The position numbers and the translations under genes are program-made. From Pseudomonadota bacterium (GTDB lineage: Bacteria > Pseudomonadota > Gammaproteobacteria > Burkholderiales > Eutrophovitaceae): DNA of 10,207 nt. The notes under the pieces are model-generated. The model made no database searches, was not told the DNA's origin, and saw only the letters and a list, made by a program, of their open reading frames with translations. Position 1 is the first letter of the stretch. The number at the start of each line of letters is the position of its first letter. Below are positions 1 through 6,061 of the stretch, one piece after another. The stretch lies in the NCBI GenBank assembly GCA_002704665.1, contig PAHB01000073.1, positions 1-10,207 on the forward strand, given 5' to 3'.

Positions 1-486
1 ATCTGCCAGCATTTTTTCAGCAGAACTCACATCGAACTTTCCAGGTTCTTCAATGTTCATTTTCCTGATGATCCCGTTATCAACTAACATAGAAAATCGT
101 CGCAGCCTCATCCCCATGCCGCGAGCCATAAGATCCAAGGTAAGGCCAAGAGCTTCGGTATAATGGGTATTACCGTCGGCAAACATTCTAAGCTTACCGT
201 CAACCTTATTTTGTTCAGCCCACGCATTCATAACAAATGCGTCATTGACGGATAAGCACCAAATCTCGTCAACCTTTTGAAGAATTTTCTCGGCATTCTC
301 GATGTAGCCAGGCAAATGATTTGCTGAACATGTTGGAGTGAATGCACCCGGCAAACCAAAGATAACTATTTTTTTACCGGTTATTAATTCCGATACTGCC
401 ATTTTTTTCGGACTACCCACTCCCTTCGAATTATCAAACTCCCACAGACTCCCATCCGGCATAGTATCACCGACGTTTACCGTCAT
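1..486 (-). CDS. Prx5/PrxII-type peroxiredoxin (thiol peroxidase), 3' end cut by window edge
   Basis: This is a cytoplasmic AhpC/TSA-superfamily peroxidase that reduces H2O2 and alkyl hydroperoxides using glutathione/glutaredoxin or thioredoxin. Reading the minus strand from the ATG at 486 gives 162 uninterrupted codons that reach base 1. The start is MTVNVGDTMPDGSL. The motif PGAFTPTCSANHLPG carries the peroxidatic Cys at residue 53, with Thr50 and Pro51 of the TPTC loop. A second Cys at residue 77 (EIWCLSV) lies where PrxII proteins have a resolving Cys. The tail GMRLRRFSMLVDNG...VSSAEKMLAD matches the end of the family (about 160-168 aa), so only a few residues and the stop are missing. 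The start is supported by AAGGAAGG a few bases upstream. The gene is divergent from greB, with about 108 bp between the chosen starts. No glutaredoxin fusion is visible, because the downstream side lies outside the window. The family call is firm; the electron donor is inferred. Confidence 0.93.
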   Translation of the reverse strand, partial: MTVNVGDTMPDGSLWEFDNSKGVGSPKKMAVSELITGKKIVIFGLPGAFTPTCSANHLPGYIENAEKILQKVDEIWCLSVNDAFVMNAWAEQNKVDGKLRMFADGNTHYTEALGLTLDLMARGMGMRLRRFSMLVDNGIIRKMNIEEPGKFDVSSAEKMLAD

Positions 487-521
487 GTTTAACCTTCCTT
501 TTTGTTTGTTTTTTAACTTTT

Positions 522-549
522 ATCTTAGTTTAACATGTAAAATTAACAA
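522..549 (-). promoter_or_regulatory. Possible sigma70-type promoter for the peroxiredoxin
   Basis: On the minus strand TTGTTA (549-544) is followed after 16 bp by TAAGAT (527-522). Each hexamer matches 4 of 6 consensus bases, and the pair lies about 35 bp upstream of the peroxiredoxin ATG. AT-rich sequence gives such matches by chance, so this is only a candidate. Confidence 0.25.
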
Positions 550-594
550 GTAACAAAAATGATTAACGAAAACGGCAAATGCCGCGTCCATCTC

Positions 595-1083
595 ATGATA
601 AAAAACTACATTACACCTATTGGATACGAAAGGCTAAAAGACGAAGCGCTTCATTTGATAAACCAAACCAGACCGGAAATTGTTCGAACCGTTCAATGGG
701 CAGCATCAAATGGCGACAGATCAGAAAACGGGGACTACATTTACGGAAAGAAAAAACTCAGAGAGATTGACAAAAGAATTAGATTTTTGACAGAACGGCT
801 AAACAAGGCTGTGGTTGTCGATCCTATCAAAAGGGAACCAACAAAACAGATTTTTTTCGGAGCAACGGTGACGTTACGCGATTGCAGTGAATGCGAAAAA
901 ACGTATACCATTGTGGGTGTTGATGAGACAAACCCAGACAAAGGTTATATCTCTTGGAAAGCTCCACTTGCAAAAGCTCTTATAAAATTATTTGAAGGAG
1001 ATGCCGTAACTTTCAAGAAAAATCAATCTACCAGAAAGTACATCATAACTAATGTGAGTTACGATGATTTAAAAGCGAAGTAA
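595..1083 (+). CDS. greB: Transcription elongation factor GreB
   Basis: GreB enters the secondary channel of RNA polymerase and stimulates cleavage of backtracked RNA, rescuing stalled complexes. The N-terminal coiled coil is clear: NYITPIGYERLKDEA, then WAASNGDRSENGDY and KKLREIDKRIRFLTERL. The C-terminal FKBP-like domain has FFGATVTL, YTIVGVDE and YISWKAPLAKALIK. With ATG 595 as start the protein has 162 aa, and the acidic tip residues fall at Asp41 and Glu44, the numbering known for E. coli Gre factors; this is why I chose 595. An in-frame ATG at 559 would add 12 residues (MINENGKCRVHL) without similarity to the family that I recognise, although some betaproteobacterial GreB proteins do carry extensions before KNYITP. 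Neither start has a good ribosome binding site. The gene is divergent from the peroxiredoxin and converges on the GST gene with a 34-bp gap that shows no clear terminator hairpin. Confidence 0.93.
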   Translation: MIKNYITPIGYERLKDEALHLINQTRPEIVRTVQWAASNGDRSENGDYIYGKKKLREIDKRIRFLTERLNKAVVVDPIKREPTKQIFFGATVTLRDCSECEKTYTIVGVDETNPDKGYISWKAPLAKALIKLFEGDAVTFKKNQSTRKYIITNVSYDDLKAK

Positions 1084-1117
1084 CAAAACAATCTGATACA
1101 TAATTCAACAGCTAATA

Positions 1118-1822
1118 TTACTTTGTCCTGCGAATAGTATTAGCGCTCTGCCCAAACAATAGTTTCCTTGAATTTTCATCCACTACCGGAGTTTTGTTAA
1201 TTTTCAATCCTTTTTCGTAAGCTTTTAAAACAGCGGGACGGTTCCCTATTCGATTAAACCACTTATTAAGATAGGGAAAATCTGCAAGGTTCTGTTGTTG
1301 TCGTTTATGGGGAAACACCCATGGGTAGCATATTATATCCGCTATAGAATATCGATTGACTATAAAATCACGACCCTTAAGCCTTTGGTCTAAAACGGCA
1401 TAAAGCCTCCCAGTTTCATTTACATATCGATTTATCGCGTACTCAATTTTTTCGGGAGCATAGACACCAAAATGATGATTTTGCCCTGCCATAGGTCCTA
1501 GTCCACCCATCTGCCAAAAAACCCATTCGAGGACTTCAACTCTCGACCTCTCATCTCTTGGTATAAACTTTCCAGTTTTACCAGCGAGGTATACCAAAAT
1601 TGCTCCCGACTCAAATACCGATATTGATTTTTTTCCAATATTGGGTTTCTTATCTACGATGGCTGGCATTCGATTATTCGGAGAAATTTTAAGAAACTCT
1701 GGTGCGAATTGTTCTCCCTTGCTGATGTTGATTGGTAAAATTCGATATGGCAATTTAGCCTCTTCGAGGTAAATAGTGATTTTGTGTCCGTTAGGAGTAG
1801 GCCAAAAATAAAGATCTATCAT
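1118..1822 (-). CDS. yfcG: YfcG/Nu-class glutathione S-transferase family disulfide oxidoreductase
   Basis: This is a cytoplasmic GST-fold protein of the YfcG type, a family known for glutathione-dependent disulfide-bond reductase activity rather than classical conjugation. The 234-aa product starts MIDLYFWPTPNGHKITIYLE. Thr9 and Asn11 sit where E. coli YfcG binds glutathione without a catalytic Cys, and Arg132 matches another residue reported for its site. The N-terminal thioredoxin-like domain (about 1-85) shows the cis-Pro at 53 (RMPAIV) and the FESGA motif at 70-74. The helical domain has WQMGGLGPMAGQNHHF at 103-118 and YSIADI. The C-terminal tail (PVVDENSRKLLFGQ...) makes it longer than E. 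coli YfcG (215 aa) but is seen in related proteins. AAAAGGCG precedes the start. It converges with greB and appears to be a single-gene unit. The physiological substrate is unknown. Confidence 0.9.
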   Translation of the reverse strand: MIDLYFWPTPNGHKITIYLEEAKLPYRILPINISKGEQFAPEFLKISPNNRMPAIVDKKPNIGKKSISVFESGAILVYLAGKTGKFIPRDERSRVEVLEWVFWQMGGLGPMAGQNHHFGVYAPEKIEYAINRYVNETGRLYAVLDQRLKGRDFIVNRYSIADIICYPWVFPHKRQQQNLADFPYLNKWFNRIGNRPAVLKAYEKGLKINKTPVVDENSRKLLFGQSANTIRRTK

Positions 1823-2191
1823 ATTCGCCTTTTTTTACAAGATTGAAACAAACCGTTAAATTATGCGTTGGCTGTTTATCATAGCCTTCAGCAGTGGTTG
1901 TTTTCAAGCACAAAAAAAAAAATTACATCTTAAATGCTTTATTCGGACTAATCACTTTTTCTATAGCTGAACGTGTTTTTATTGTTAGGATGGAAGAGCT
2001 CAATACCAAAAAAGGATATTTAAAGATCTCAACAGCTCTCGGGTGGGATCTAAACCTTGATAAAAAAATAGCTCGGAGGCACCAATGGGCCCCAAAAAGA
2101 GACCCACAAGCACGGGGAAAAAAACAAAATGAAAAACTAACATTCTAAGAAACACTAGAGAACTTTCTATACTTACTAAAAATTGAAAATT
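1823..2191. other. 369-bp stretch with little coding evidence
   Basis: Apart from the doubtful plus-strand ORF described next, I find no gene, RNA or strong hairpin here. Notable points are an 11-A homopolymer at 1912-1922 and a short ORF at 1863-1970 whose first residues (MRWLFIIAFSSGCFQ) resemble the start of an exported protein but which stops soon after the A run. The stretch separates the start of the GST gene from the end of the minus-strand small exported protein, so it would hold the GST promoter, for which I see no convincing -35/-10 pair. Confidence 0.5.
1894..2148 (+). CDS. Doubtful small ORF, basic 84-aa hypothetical protein
   Basis: The ORF starts with GTG and has no recognisable ribosome binding site. 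The product would have a hydrophobic stretch at about residues 11-31 (NYILNALFGLITFSIAERVFI) and a very basic C-terminal half (KKIARRHQWAPKRDPQARGKK). I recognise no family. An internal ATG at 1990 would give a 52-aa soluble basic peptide. Upstream, another frame opens at ATG 1863 with a signal-like start. If the 11-A run at 1912-1922 were one base shorter, that start would join this frame into one protein of roughly 94 residues with a hydrophobic N-terminus. The ORF may therefore be spurious, a short real gene, or half of a frameshifted gene. Nothing in the neighbours suggests a role. Confidence 0.25.
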   Translation: MVVFKHKKKNYILNALFGLITFSIAERVFIVRMEELNTKKGYLKISTALGWDLNLDKKIARRHQWAPKRDPQARGKKQNEKLTF

Positions 2192-2551
2192 CTAATTATC
2201 CCGATAACCACGGTCATAAGCCTCACGCTCTAATTGAGCTTCGATTTCTCTCCTGCGCTGCTCCCTTCCACGTTCATAAGCTCTTGCTAAGCGTGGGTTA
2301 TCGCAGTATGGGTTTTCATAGCATCTTGGCAAACTGTGTCTGAAGCTGCCCGGTGTTCGTCGGGGGGTTCGATACACTACTCTCTCGTCATTTTCATATC
2401 TCACCGTATTTTTATTAAACTGACTGTGGAGTAGCCATCCTGCAGCCAGTCCCCGCAATGCATCTTGCTCTCGTTGACCCCAAGCATACGCTGAAAGCGA
2501 TGAACCTAAAGCAACAAACATCGATGTAAAAATAATTAATCTTTTAACCAT
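2192..2551 (-). CDS. Small exported Arg/Tyr-rich protein of unknown function
   Basis: The 119-aa protein has a classical signal peptide: MVKRLIIFTSMFVALGSSLSAYA, with probable cleavage after AYA and before WGQREQ. The mature part of about 96 residues begins WGQREQDALRGLAAGWLLHSQF, a short amphipathic and glycine-containing segment. It continues with an Arg-rich region (VVYRTPRRTPGSFRHSL), two cysteines six residues apart (RCYENPYC) that could form a disulfide in the periplasm, and a highly charged probable helix (RAYERGREQRRREIEAQL). The WG.REQDAL segment recalls small periplasmic or outer-membrane-associated proteins of proteobacteria, but I cannot name a family. AGGAGGG lies 4 bases before the ATG, which strongly supports both the gene and its start. 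The gene is divergent from gor across about 210 bp. Export is inferred from the signal sequence; the function is unknown. Confidence 0.8.
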   Translation of the reverse strand: MVKRLIIFTSMFVALGSSLSAYAWGQREQDALRGLAAGWLLHSQFNKNTVRYENDERVVYRTPRRTPGSFRHSLPRCYENPYCDNPRLARAYERGREQRRREIEAQLEREAYDRGYRDN

Positions 2552-2555
2552 CTAA

Positions 2556-2562
2556 CCCTCCT
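2556..2562 (-). promoter_or_regulatory. Strong Shine-Dalgarno of the small exported protein
   Basis: The minus strand reads AGGAGGG followed by TTAG and ATG. It is the best ribosome binding site in the window and fixes the start of this otherwise unrecognised gene. Confidence 0.75.
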
Positions 2563-2582
2563 ACTAAAAATCTTTCAGGAAC

Positions 2583-2616
2583 CTCGATAATAACGGTTTA
2601 ACATGCCACTCGATAA
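2583..2616. repeat. Direct repeat CTCGATAA in the divergent spacer
   Basis: The octamer CTCGATAA occurs at 2583-2590 and again at 2609-2616, 26 bp from start to start, and each copy is followed by (TA)ACG. It lies in the spacer between the exported-protein gene and gor, closer to the former. It could be a paired regulator site, but two short copies in AT-rich DNA may be chance. Confidence 0.2.
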
Positions 2617-2735
2617 CGTCACAATCACCCAATTTAATATAGGCTTTTTTCACATCAAAATTCATGCTTTTATCAAATTTTGCTACGAATTTTCATGATT
2701 AACATCGACATAGATACATTTTTTTAGGTAGGATT

Positions 2736-2765
2736 ATGGATTATACTTTATGTAAAAAAAAATGA
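2736..2765 (+). CDS. Candidate nine-codon leader ORF overlapping the gor start
   Basis: ATG 2736 opens a nine-residue ORF (MDYTLCKKK) whose TGA at 2763-2765 overlaps the gor ATG (2762-2764) in an ATGA arrangement. AGGTAGGA (2726-2733) is well placed as its ribosome binding site, whereas the gor ATG has only a run of A directly upstream. This suggests translational coupling of gor to the leader. Against it, TATACT at 2742-2747, inside this ORF, could be the -10 box of the gor promoter, in which case the leader would not be transcribed. It is a possibility, not an established gene. Confidence 0.22.
   Translation: MDYTLCKKK
2742..2747 (+). promoter_or_regulatory. Possible -10 box of gor
   Basis: TATACT matches 5 of 6 bases of the -10 consensus and would put the transcript start about 8 bases before the gor ATG. 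There is no good -35 hexamer at 16-18 bp upstream, only a T run (2719-2725). If it is used, the gor mRNA would be nearly leaderless. Confidence 0.25.
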
Positions 2766-4138
2766 AAAAATATGATTTACTCGTAATAGGTGGGGGAAGC
2801 GGTGGTGTTGCTACCGCCAATAGAGCAGCTAGCTACGGAGCAAAAGTTGCTCTCTTCGAAGAAAAAAAAATGGGCGGCACATGCGTAAATGTAGGGTGCG
2901 TTCCGAAAAAAATTATGTGGTCAGCGGCGAGTCTACAACATTCTCTGGAGGATTCTATTAATTATGGATTTAATACCCAGTTTAATTCTCTTGATTGGAT
3001 GCAATTAAAGTCAAACCGCGACGCCTACATTAGTAAATTAAATAGTGGATACGAAAAGGGGCTCACTGGAAATGGAGTATCACTAATACGATCACACGCA
3101 AGTTTTGTTGAGAATAATATAATTGAGGAAGATGGGGGGCTTTATACAGCAGATCATCTTGTTATCGCGGTAGGTGGAAGACCAATAATTCCTGATTTAA
3201 AAGGGAGTAATTTGGGAATTGACTCTGATAGTTTTTTTGATCTGTCAGAGTGTCCAAAAAAAATTGCGATAGTTGGGGGTGGCTATATTGCGGTTGAAAT
3301 CGGGGGGTTATTAAAGTCGTTAGGTAGCGAAGTGACACTTATAATAAGAAGAAAAACAATACTAACGAATTTTGATAAAATGCTGTCGGAAAACCTCATG
3401 TCTCAAATGAAAGCTGATGGCATTGAAATATTAGATGAGAACAAGGTTTGCAGTCTAGAACACCAATCGAACGGTAATATTAAAATCTGGCTGGACAATA
3501 AAACATCAATAAATAATTTTACAAACCTTATGTGGGCTATTGGTAGGCGCCCCAACACCGATAGATTAAATATCTCTAAAACAAGTTTAAAAATTCGAGA
3601 AGACGGTACTATTCCAACTAACAAATACCAAGAGACAAATGTCAAAGGGCTATATGCACTTGGTGATATCATAAAAAAGGTCGAACTCACTCCCGTTGCT
3701 ATCGCCGCTGGAAGAAGGCTTGCCGACAGACTTTTTGGCGGGGAGACCAATAGTCATCTCGAATATGAAAACGTGCCAAGTATCGTTTTCAGTCACCCAC
3801 CCGTCGGAACTGTAGGACTTACAGAAAAAGAAGCAGTCGAAAAGTTTGGGATCTCTGACGTCAGAATATATGAAAGCACGTTCACGCCGATGTATTACGC
3901 TTTCAGCGAGAAGAAAAAGTCTAGCTCCATGAAGTTGGTGGTAAAAGGAGAGGACGAAAAAATTGTTGGGATTCATCTGATTGGAGTTGGTAGTGACGAA
4001 ATGCTTCAAGGCTTTGCTGTCGCTTTGAAAATGGGAGCTACAAAAAAACACTTTGATAACACGGTAGCCCTCCATCCGACGGCTTCCGAGGAATTGGTAA
4101 CCATGAAAAAAGCCCGAGAAGCGCAAAATATCTATTAA
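2762..4138 (+). CDS. gor: Glutathione-disulfide reductase
   Basis: This is a cytoplasmic FAD flavoenzyme that reduces GSSG to GSH with NADPH and maintains the glutathione pool. The 458-aa protein has the usual family length. The FAD-binding GGGSGG is at residues 10-15, after MKKYDLLVI. The redox disulfide is Cys41/Cys46 in GGTCVNVGCVPKK, the form typical of glutathione reductase in gamma/betaproteobacteria. The NAD(P) Rossmann motif is GGGYIAVEIGG, followed by VTLIIRRKTILTNFD. ALGD (second FAD motif) and the dimer-domain HPTASEE with catalytic His438 and Glu443 complete the set. In the NADPH loop the first arginine is present, but the position of the second (Arg204 of E. coli, LRSFD) is Thr, giving LTNFD. 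No ordinary ribosome binding site precedes the ATG; a tiny leader ORF overlaps it. ridA follows 47 bp later on the same strand, probably in the same transcript. Confidence 0.96.
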   Translation: MKKYDLLVIGGGSGGVATANRAASYGAKVALFEEKKMGGTCVNVGCVPKKIMWSAASLQHSLEDSINYGFNTQFNSLDWMQLKSNRDAYISKLNSGYEKGLTGNGVSLIRSHASFVENNIIEEDGGLYTADHLVIAVGGRPIIPDLKGSNLGIDSDSFFDLSECPKKIAIVGGGYIAVEIGGLLKSLGSEVTLIIRRKTILTNFDKMLSENLMSQMKADGIEILDENKVCSLEHQSNGNIKIWLDNKTSINNFTNLMWAIGRRPNTDRLNISKTSLKIREDGTIPTNKYQETNVKGLYALGDIIKKVELTPVAIAAGRRLADRLFGGETNSHLEYENVPSIVFSHPPVGTVGLTEKEAVEKFGISDVRIYESTFTPMYYAFSEKKKSSSMKLVVKGEDEKIVGIHLIGVGSDEMLQGFAVALKMGATKKHFDNTVALHPTASEELVTMKKAREAQNIY

Positions 4139-4173
4139 TCGTGTCTTTTAAGCTTAATCTAAACAATTTGCAA

Positions 4174-4178
4174 AGGAG
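4174..4178 (+). promoter_or_regulatory. Shine-Dalgarno fixing the ridA start
   Basis: AAAGGAGAA with core AGGAG ends 7 bases before ATG 4186. It argues that this ATG is the start rather than the in-frame GTG at 4141, which lies three bases after the gor stop and would add 15 unrelated residues. Confidence 0.75.
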
Positions 4179-4185
4179 AAATAAA

Positions 4186-4536
4186 ATGAGTGATATTAAA
4201 CGCATTGACATTTCGAGCCGAATGTCTCAAGTCGTGATCCATGAAAATAAGCTATTCACTGCGGGGATAGTCGCCTCGGACCCCAACACCGATGTTGCAG
4301 CTCAAACAGGACAAATATTAGACACCATTGATCGCTATTTAGCGGCCTCGGGAAGCGACAAAAGTAAGATCTTAACGGCAAACATCTGGCTCTCGTCGAT
4401 CAAGCATTATGAGGAAATGAATGAAGTTTGGGACACATGGGTTGACGAGAGTAACCCACCGGTGAGAGCTTGCGTGGAATCACGCCTAGCATCTCCAAAA
4501 TATAAGATAGAAATACAAATTTCAGCAGTAATCTAG
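4186..4536 (+). CDS. RidA/YjgF/YER057c/UK114 family protein
   Basis: RidA-family proteins form trimers. The archetype hydrolyses reactive enamine/imine intermediates released by PLP enzymes. From ATG 4186 the product has 116 aa, slightly shorter than RidA (about 128). Visible landmarks are LFTAGIVASDPNTDVAAQTGQILDTID, ILTANIWLSSIKHYEEMNEVWDTWV, and the C-terminal NPPVRACVESRLASPKYKIEIQISAV. Arg94 corresponds to the substrate-carboxylate arginine of RidA (Arg105), and Glu109 lies in the conserved KIEI strand. The sequence resembles the divergent subgroup that lacks the usual SQA.....G signature rather than canonical RidA, so imine deaminase activity is plausible but not assured. It sits 47 bp behind gor on the same strand. 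A perfect palindrome TTAAGCTTAA (4148-4157) lies in the spacer but is too short to be called a terminator. Confidence 0.88.
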   Translation: MSDIKRIDISSRMSQVVIHENKLFTAGIVASDPNTDVAAQTGQILDTIDRYLAASGSDKSKILTANIWLSSIKHYEEMNEVWDTWVDESNPPVRACVESRLASPKYKIEIQISAVI

Positions 4537-4690
4537 GCTATGGGAGTATCGATATCGAGAAAAAACATATCATTTAAGTTTATAATTATAATAGAAAAAT
4601 TAATGATGTAACTATCAAGACATGGCAATAAACTAAGTATAAATCAAAAAAATAGGTTAATATAATTGCTCACAATAGGAGTAATGCCAA
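4537..4690 (+). promoter_or_regulatory. AT-rich spacer, likely promoter region of the aldolase operon
   Basis: This 154-bp gap has no ORF. It contains tandem TATAAT boxes at 4581-4586 and 4587-4592 and another TATAAT at 4661-4666 just before the ribosome binding site, plus short palindromes TCGATATCGA (4549-4558) and TATAATTATA (4581-4590). None of the -10-like boxes has a good -35 partner. The gap is long compared with the spacers inside the following gene group, so a promoter somewhere here is reasonable, but the exact site is uncertain. Confidence 0.35.
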
Positions 4691-5236
4691 ATGTCTTTAG
4701 AAGTCTATATTCGAGGAACCGTTCCAATTCAGCCTGAGACTAGCGATGATAAAGTTGAGGAAGCGCTTCGGCCTTGGCTCGAATACATCGACGAAGATAC
4801 TGTAGCAAACGCTAAAAGCATTCATCCTGATGAACCTGGAATAAGGTATGACACCGAAAGAAACGTACTAGAAATCTGTTGGACGGGAACGGTGGGTCAT
4901 AACTTTCGTAAAGTTCTCACCCAATCACTCGAACAACTTAACTTGCTGTCAGATGAAGCAGGATGTATCGACGTTACTTATTACTATGATGACGGTAGAG
5001 AAGAAGCCGACATAATGTTTGTGGGTCCTGATATTACCACAATACAAATGGCGCAAAAAGCACGAATGTCAGCCGATATTGGCAACCTCTTGGGGCGACA
5101 ATTCGGAGACTCAGAGATAGCTGAAGTCGTTGCTCTAGTCAGTCAGATTTTTGATCGAAATTGGCAATCTGATAATACACAGACTGATAATGCTGCCATG
5201 ATCTTTTCGGAAGCCCTAAGTAAACAGCTCCACTAG
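4691..5236 (+). CDS. Conserved-looking 181-aa protein of unknown function
   Basis: The protein is soluble and acidic, with no signal peptide or membrane segment. It begins MSLEVYIRGTVPIQPETSDDKVEEALRPWLEYID, and the middle reads PGIRYDTERNVLEICWTGTVGHNF, then IDVTYYYDDGREEADIMFVGP. Alternating strands and helices suggest a compact alpha/beta domain of about 120 residues followed by a helical tail (IQMAQKARMSADIGNLL...SEIAEVVALVSQIFDRNW). The opening and the EICWTG and YYYDDGREE segments remind me of an uncharacterised betaproteobacterial family, perhaps one filed as DUF6806, but I cannot verify this. AGGAG at 4677-4681 supports the ATG. Only 16 bp separate its stop from the aldolase start, so the two are almost certainly co-transcribed and this protein may serve the same pathway. 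No catalytic motif is evident. Confidence 0.8.
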   Translation: MSLEVYIRGTVPIQPETSDDKVEEALRPWLEYIDEDTVANAKSIHPDEPGIRYDTERNVLEICWTGTVGHNFRKVLTQSLEQLNLLSDEAGCIDVTYYYDDGREEADIMFVGPDITTIQMAQKARMSADIGNLLGRQFGDSEIAEVVALVSQIFDRNWQSDNTQTDNAAMIFSEALSKQLH

Positions 5237-5252
5237 CATTCATCGGGAAGAT

Positions 5253-6023
5253 ATGCAAACAGGCCATGAAACGTCATCACTTCGGCTATTTTGGTCAAAT
5301 GGTAAGAGTGCCGTCAACGGTTGGTTAGGTATCAATAGTCCAGTCAGCGCGGAAGTTATGGCTAAACTTGATTGGGATACTATTACTATAGACACCCAAC
5401 ATGGCATGATCGACCTTGGGCAAGCAATGACAATGATTCAAACAATTGCCTCCACCGGCAAAATAACTCTCTGTCGGGTTCCATGGAACGACCCCACTTG
5501 GATCATGAAACTCTTAGATTCTGGAGCCTCAGGAATAATCTGTCCGATGATCAATACTGGTGAACAGTGTGAAAAATTCGTTTCAGCCTGTAGATATGCG
5601 CCGGATGGAAATAGAAGTTGGGGACCAATTCGAATTCCGTTTACGAATCCTCTTGATTATCTTGATTGGGCTAATCAAAACATTGCTACGATAGCAATGG
5701 TCGAAACAGAGGAAGCCTGCGACAACTTAGATGATATCCTTCAAACAAAAGGCCTTAATGCGATTTATGTTGGACCATCGGACCTTGCCTTAAGTCTGGG
5801 AGAAAAACCAGACGTGCTAGCAAGATCAACAAAAGTAAAAAAGACACTTTTAAATATCAAAAAGAAAGCTGAAAAATATGGTGTAGTGCCCTGCCTACAT
5901 ACCGGAAGCGGCGAAATGGCAAAAGAATATTTAGCTGACGGATGGCGGCTAACCTCGGTTTTGAATGATGTTCGATTGCTTGTAAATGGAGCGACACTTG
6001 CTTTGAAAGCTGCTCGAGATTAG
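5253..6023 (+). CDS. HpcH/HpaI family aldolase (2-keto-3-deoxy acid / 4-hydroxy-2-oxo acid class II aldolase)
   Basis: Members of this family cleave 2-keto-4-hydroxy acids to pyruvate (or a related oxo acid) plus an aldehyde, using a divalent metal in a TIM barrel. The 256-aa protein has the usual length. All catalytic landmarks known from HpaI are visible: His50 in IDTQHGMID (base), Arg75 in LCRVPWNDP (pyruvate enolate), and metal ligands Glu151 (AMVETEEA) and Asp177 (VGPSDLALSLG). The N-terminus (LFWSNGKSAVNGWLGINSPVSAEVMA) is typical of the branch often annotated 2,4-dihydroxyhept-2-ene-1,7-dioate or 2-keto-3-deoxy-L-rhamnonate aldolase. A weak GGGAAG precedes the ATG, so translation may be coupled to the upstream gene. 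An SDR dehydrogenase follows after 38 bp, a pairing expected for degradation of a sugar acid or hydroxy acid. The exact substrate cannot be deduced. Confidence 0.9.
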   Translation: MQTGHETSSLRLFWSNGKSAVNGWLGINSPVSAEVMAKLDWDTITIDTQHGMIDLGQAMTMIQTIASTGKITLCRVPWNDPTWIMKLLDSGASGIICPMINTGEQCEKFVSACRYAPDGNRSWGPIRIPFTNPLDYLDWANQNIATIAMVETEEACDNLDDILQTKGLNAIYVGPSDLALSLGEKPDVLARSTKVKKTLLNIKKKAEKYGVVPCLHTGSGEMAKEYLADGWRLTSVLNDVRLLVNGATLALKAARD

Positions 6024-6048
6024 TACCTAAATTTGTATTTAAACAAAC

Positions 6049-6053
6049 AGGAG
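6049..6053 (+). promoter_or_regulatory. Shine-Dalgarno supporting a TTG start of the SDR gene
   Basis: AGGAG lies 8 bases before TTG 6062. No ATG is available at the expected N-terminus, so this site decides for the TTG start. The rare start codon may lower SDR output relative to the aldolase. Confidence 0.65.
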
Positions 6054-6061
6054 TTAATCCC

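Noticed and set aside
338..553. Plus-strand 71-aa ORF
   Set aside because: It is antisense to the N-terminal half of the peroxiredoxin and its intergenic region; the minus-strand protein is clearly the real gene.
3403..4126. Two minus-strand ORFs of 115 and 158 aa
   Set aside because: Both lie within the gor coding region in other frames, have no recognisable motif, and are shadows of gor.
4148..4157. Palindrome TTAAGCTTAA as a gor terminator
   Set aside because: The arms are only 5 bp and AT-rich, and there is no T run after it; it is more likely chance within a gor-ridA transcript.
4141..4185. GTG 4141 as the start of the RidA-family gene
   Set aside because: The extra 15 residues are unlike the family, and AGGAG is placed correctly for ATG 4186.
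4581..4592. Tandem TATAAT as a confident promoter
   Set aside because: No -35 partner at the right spacing; recorded only as part of the spacer description.
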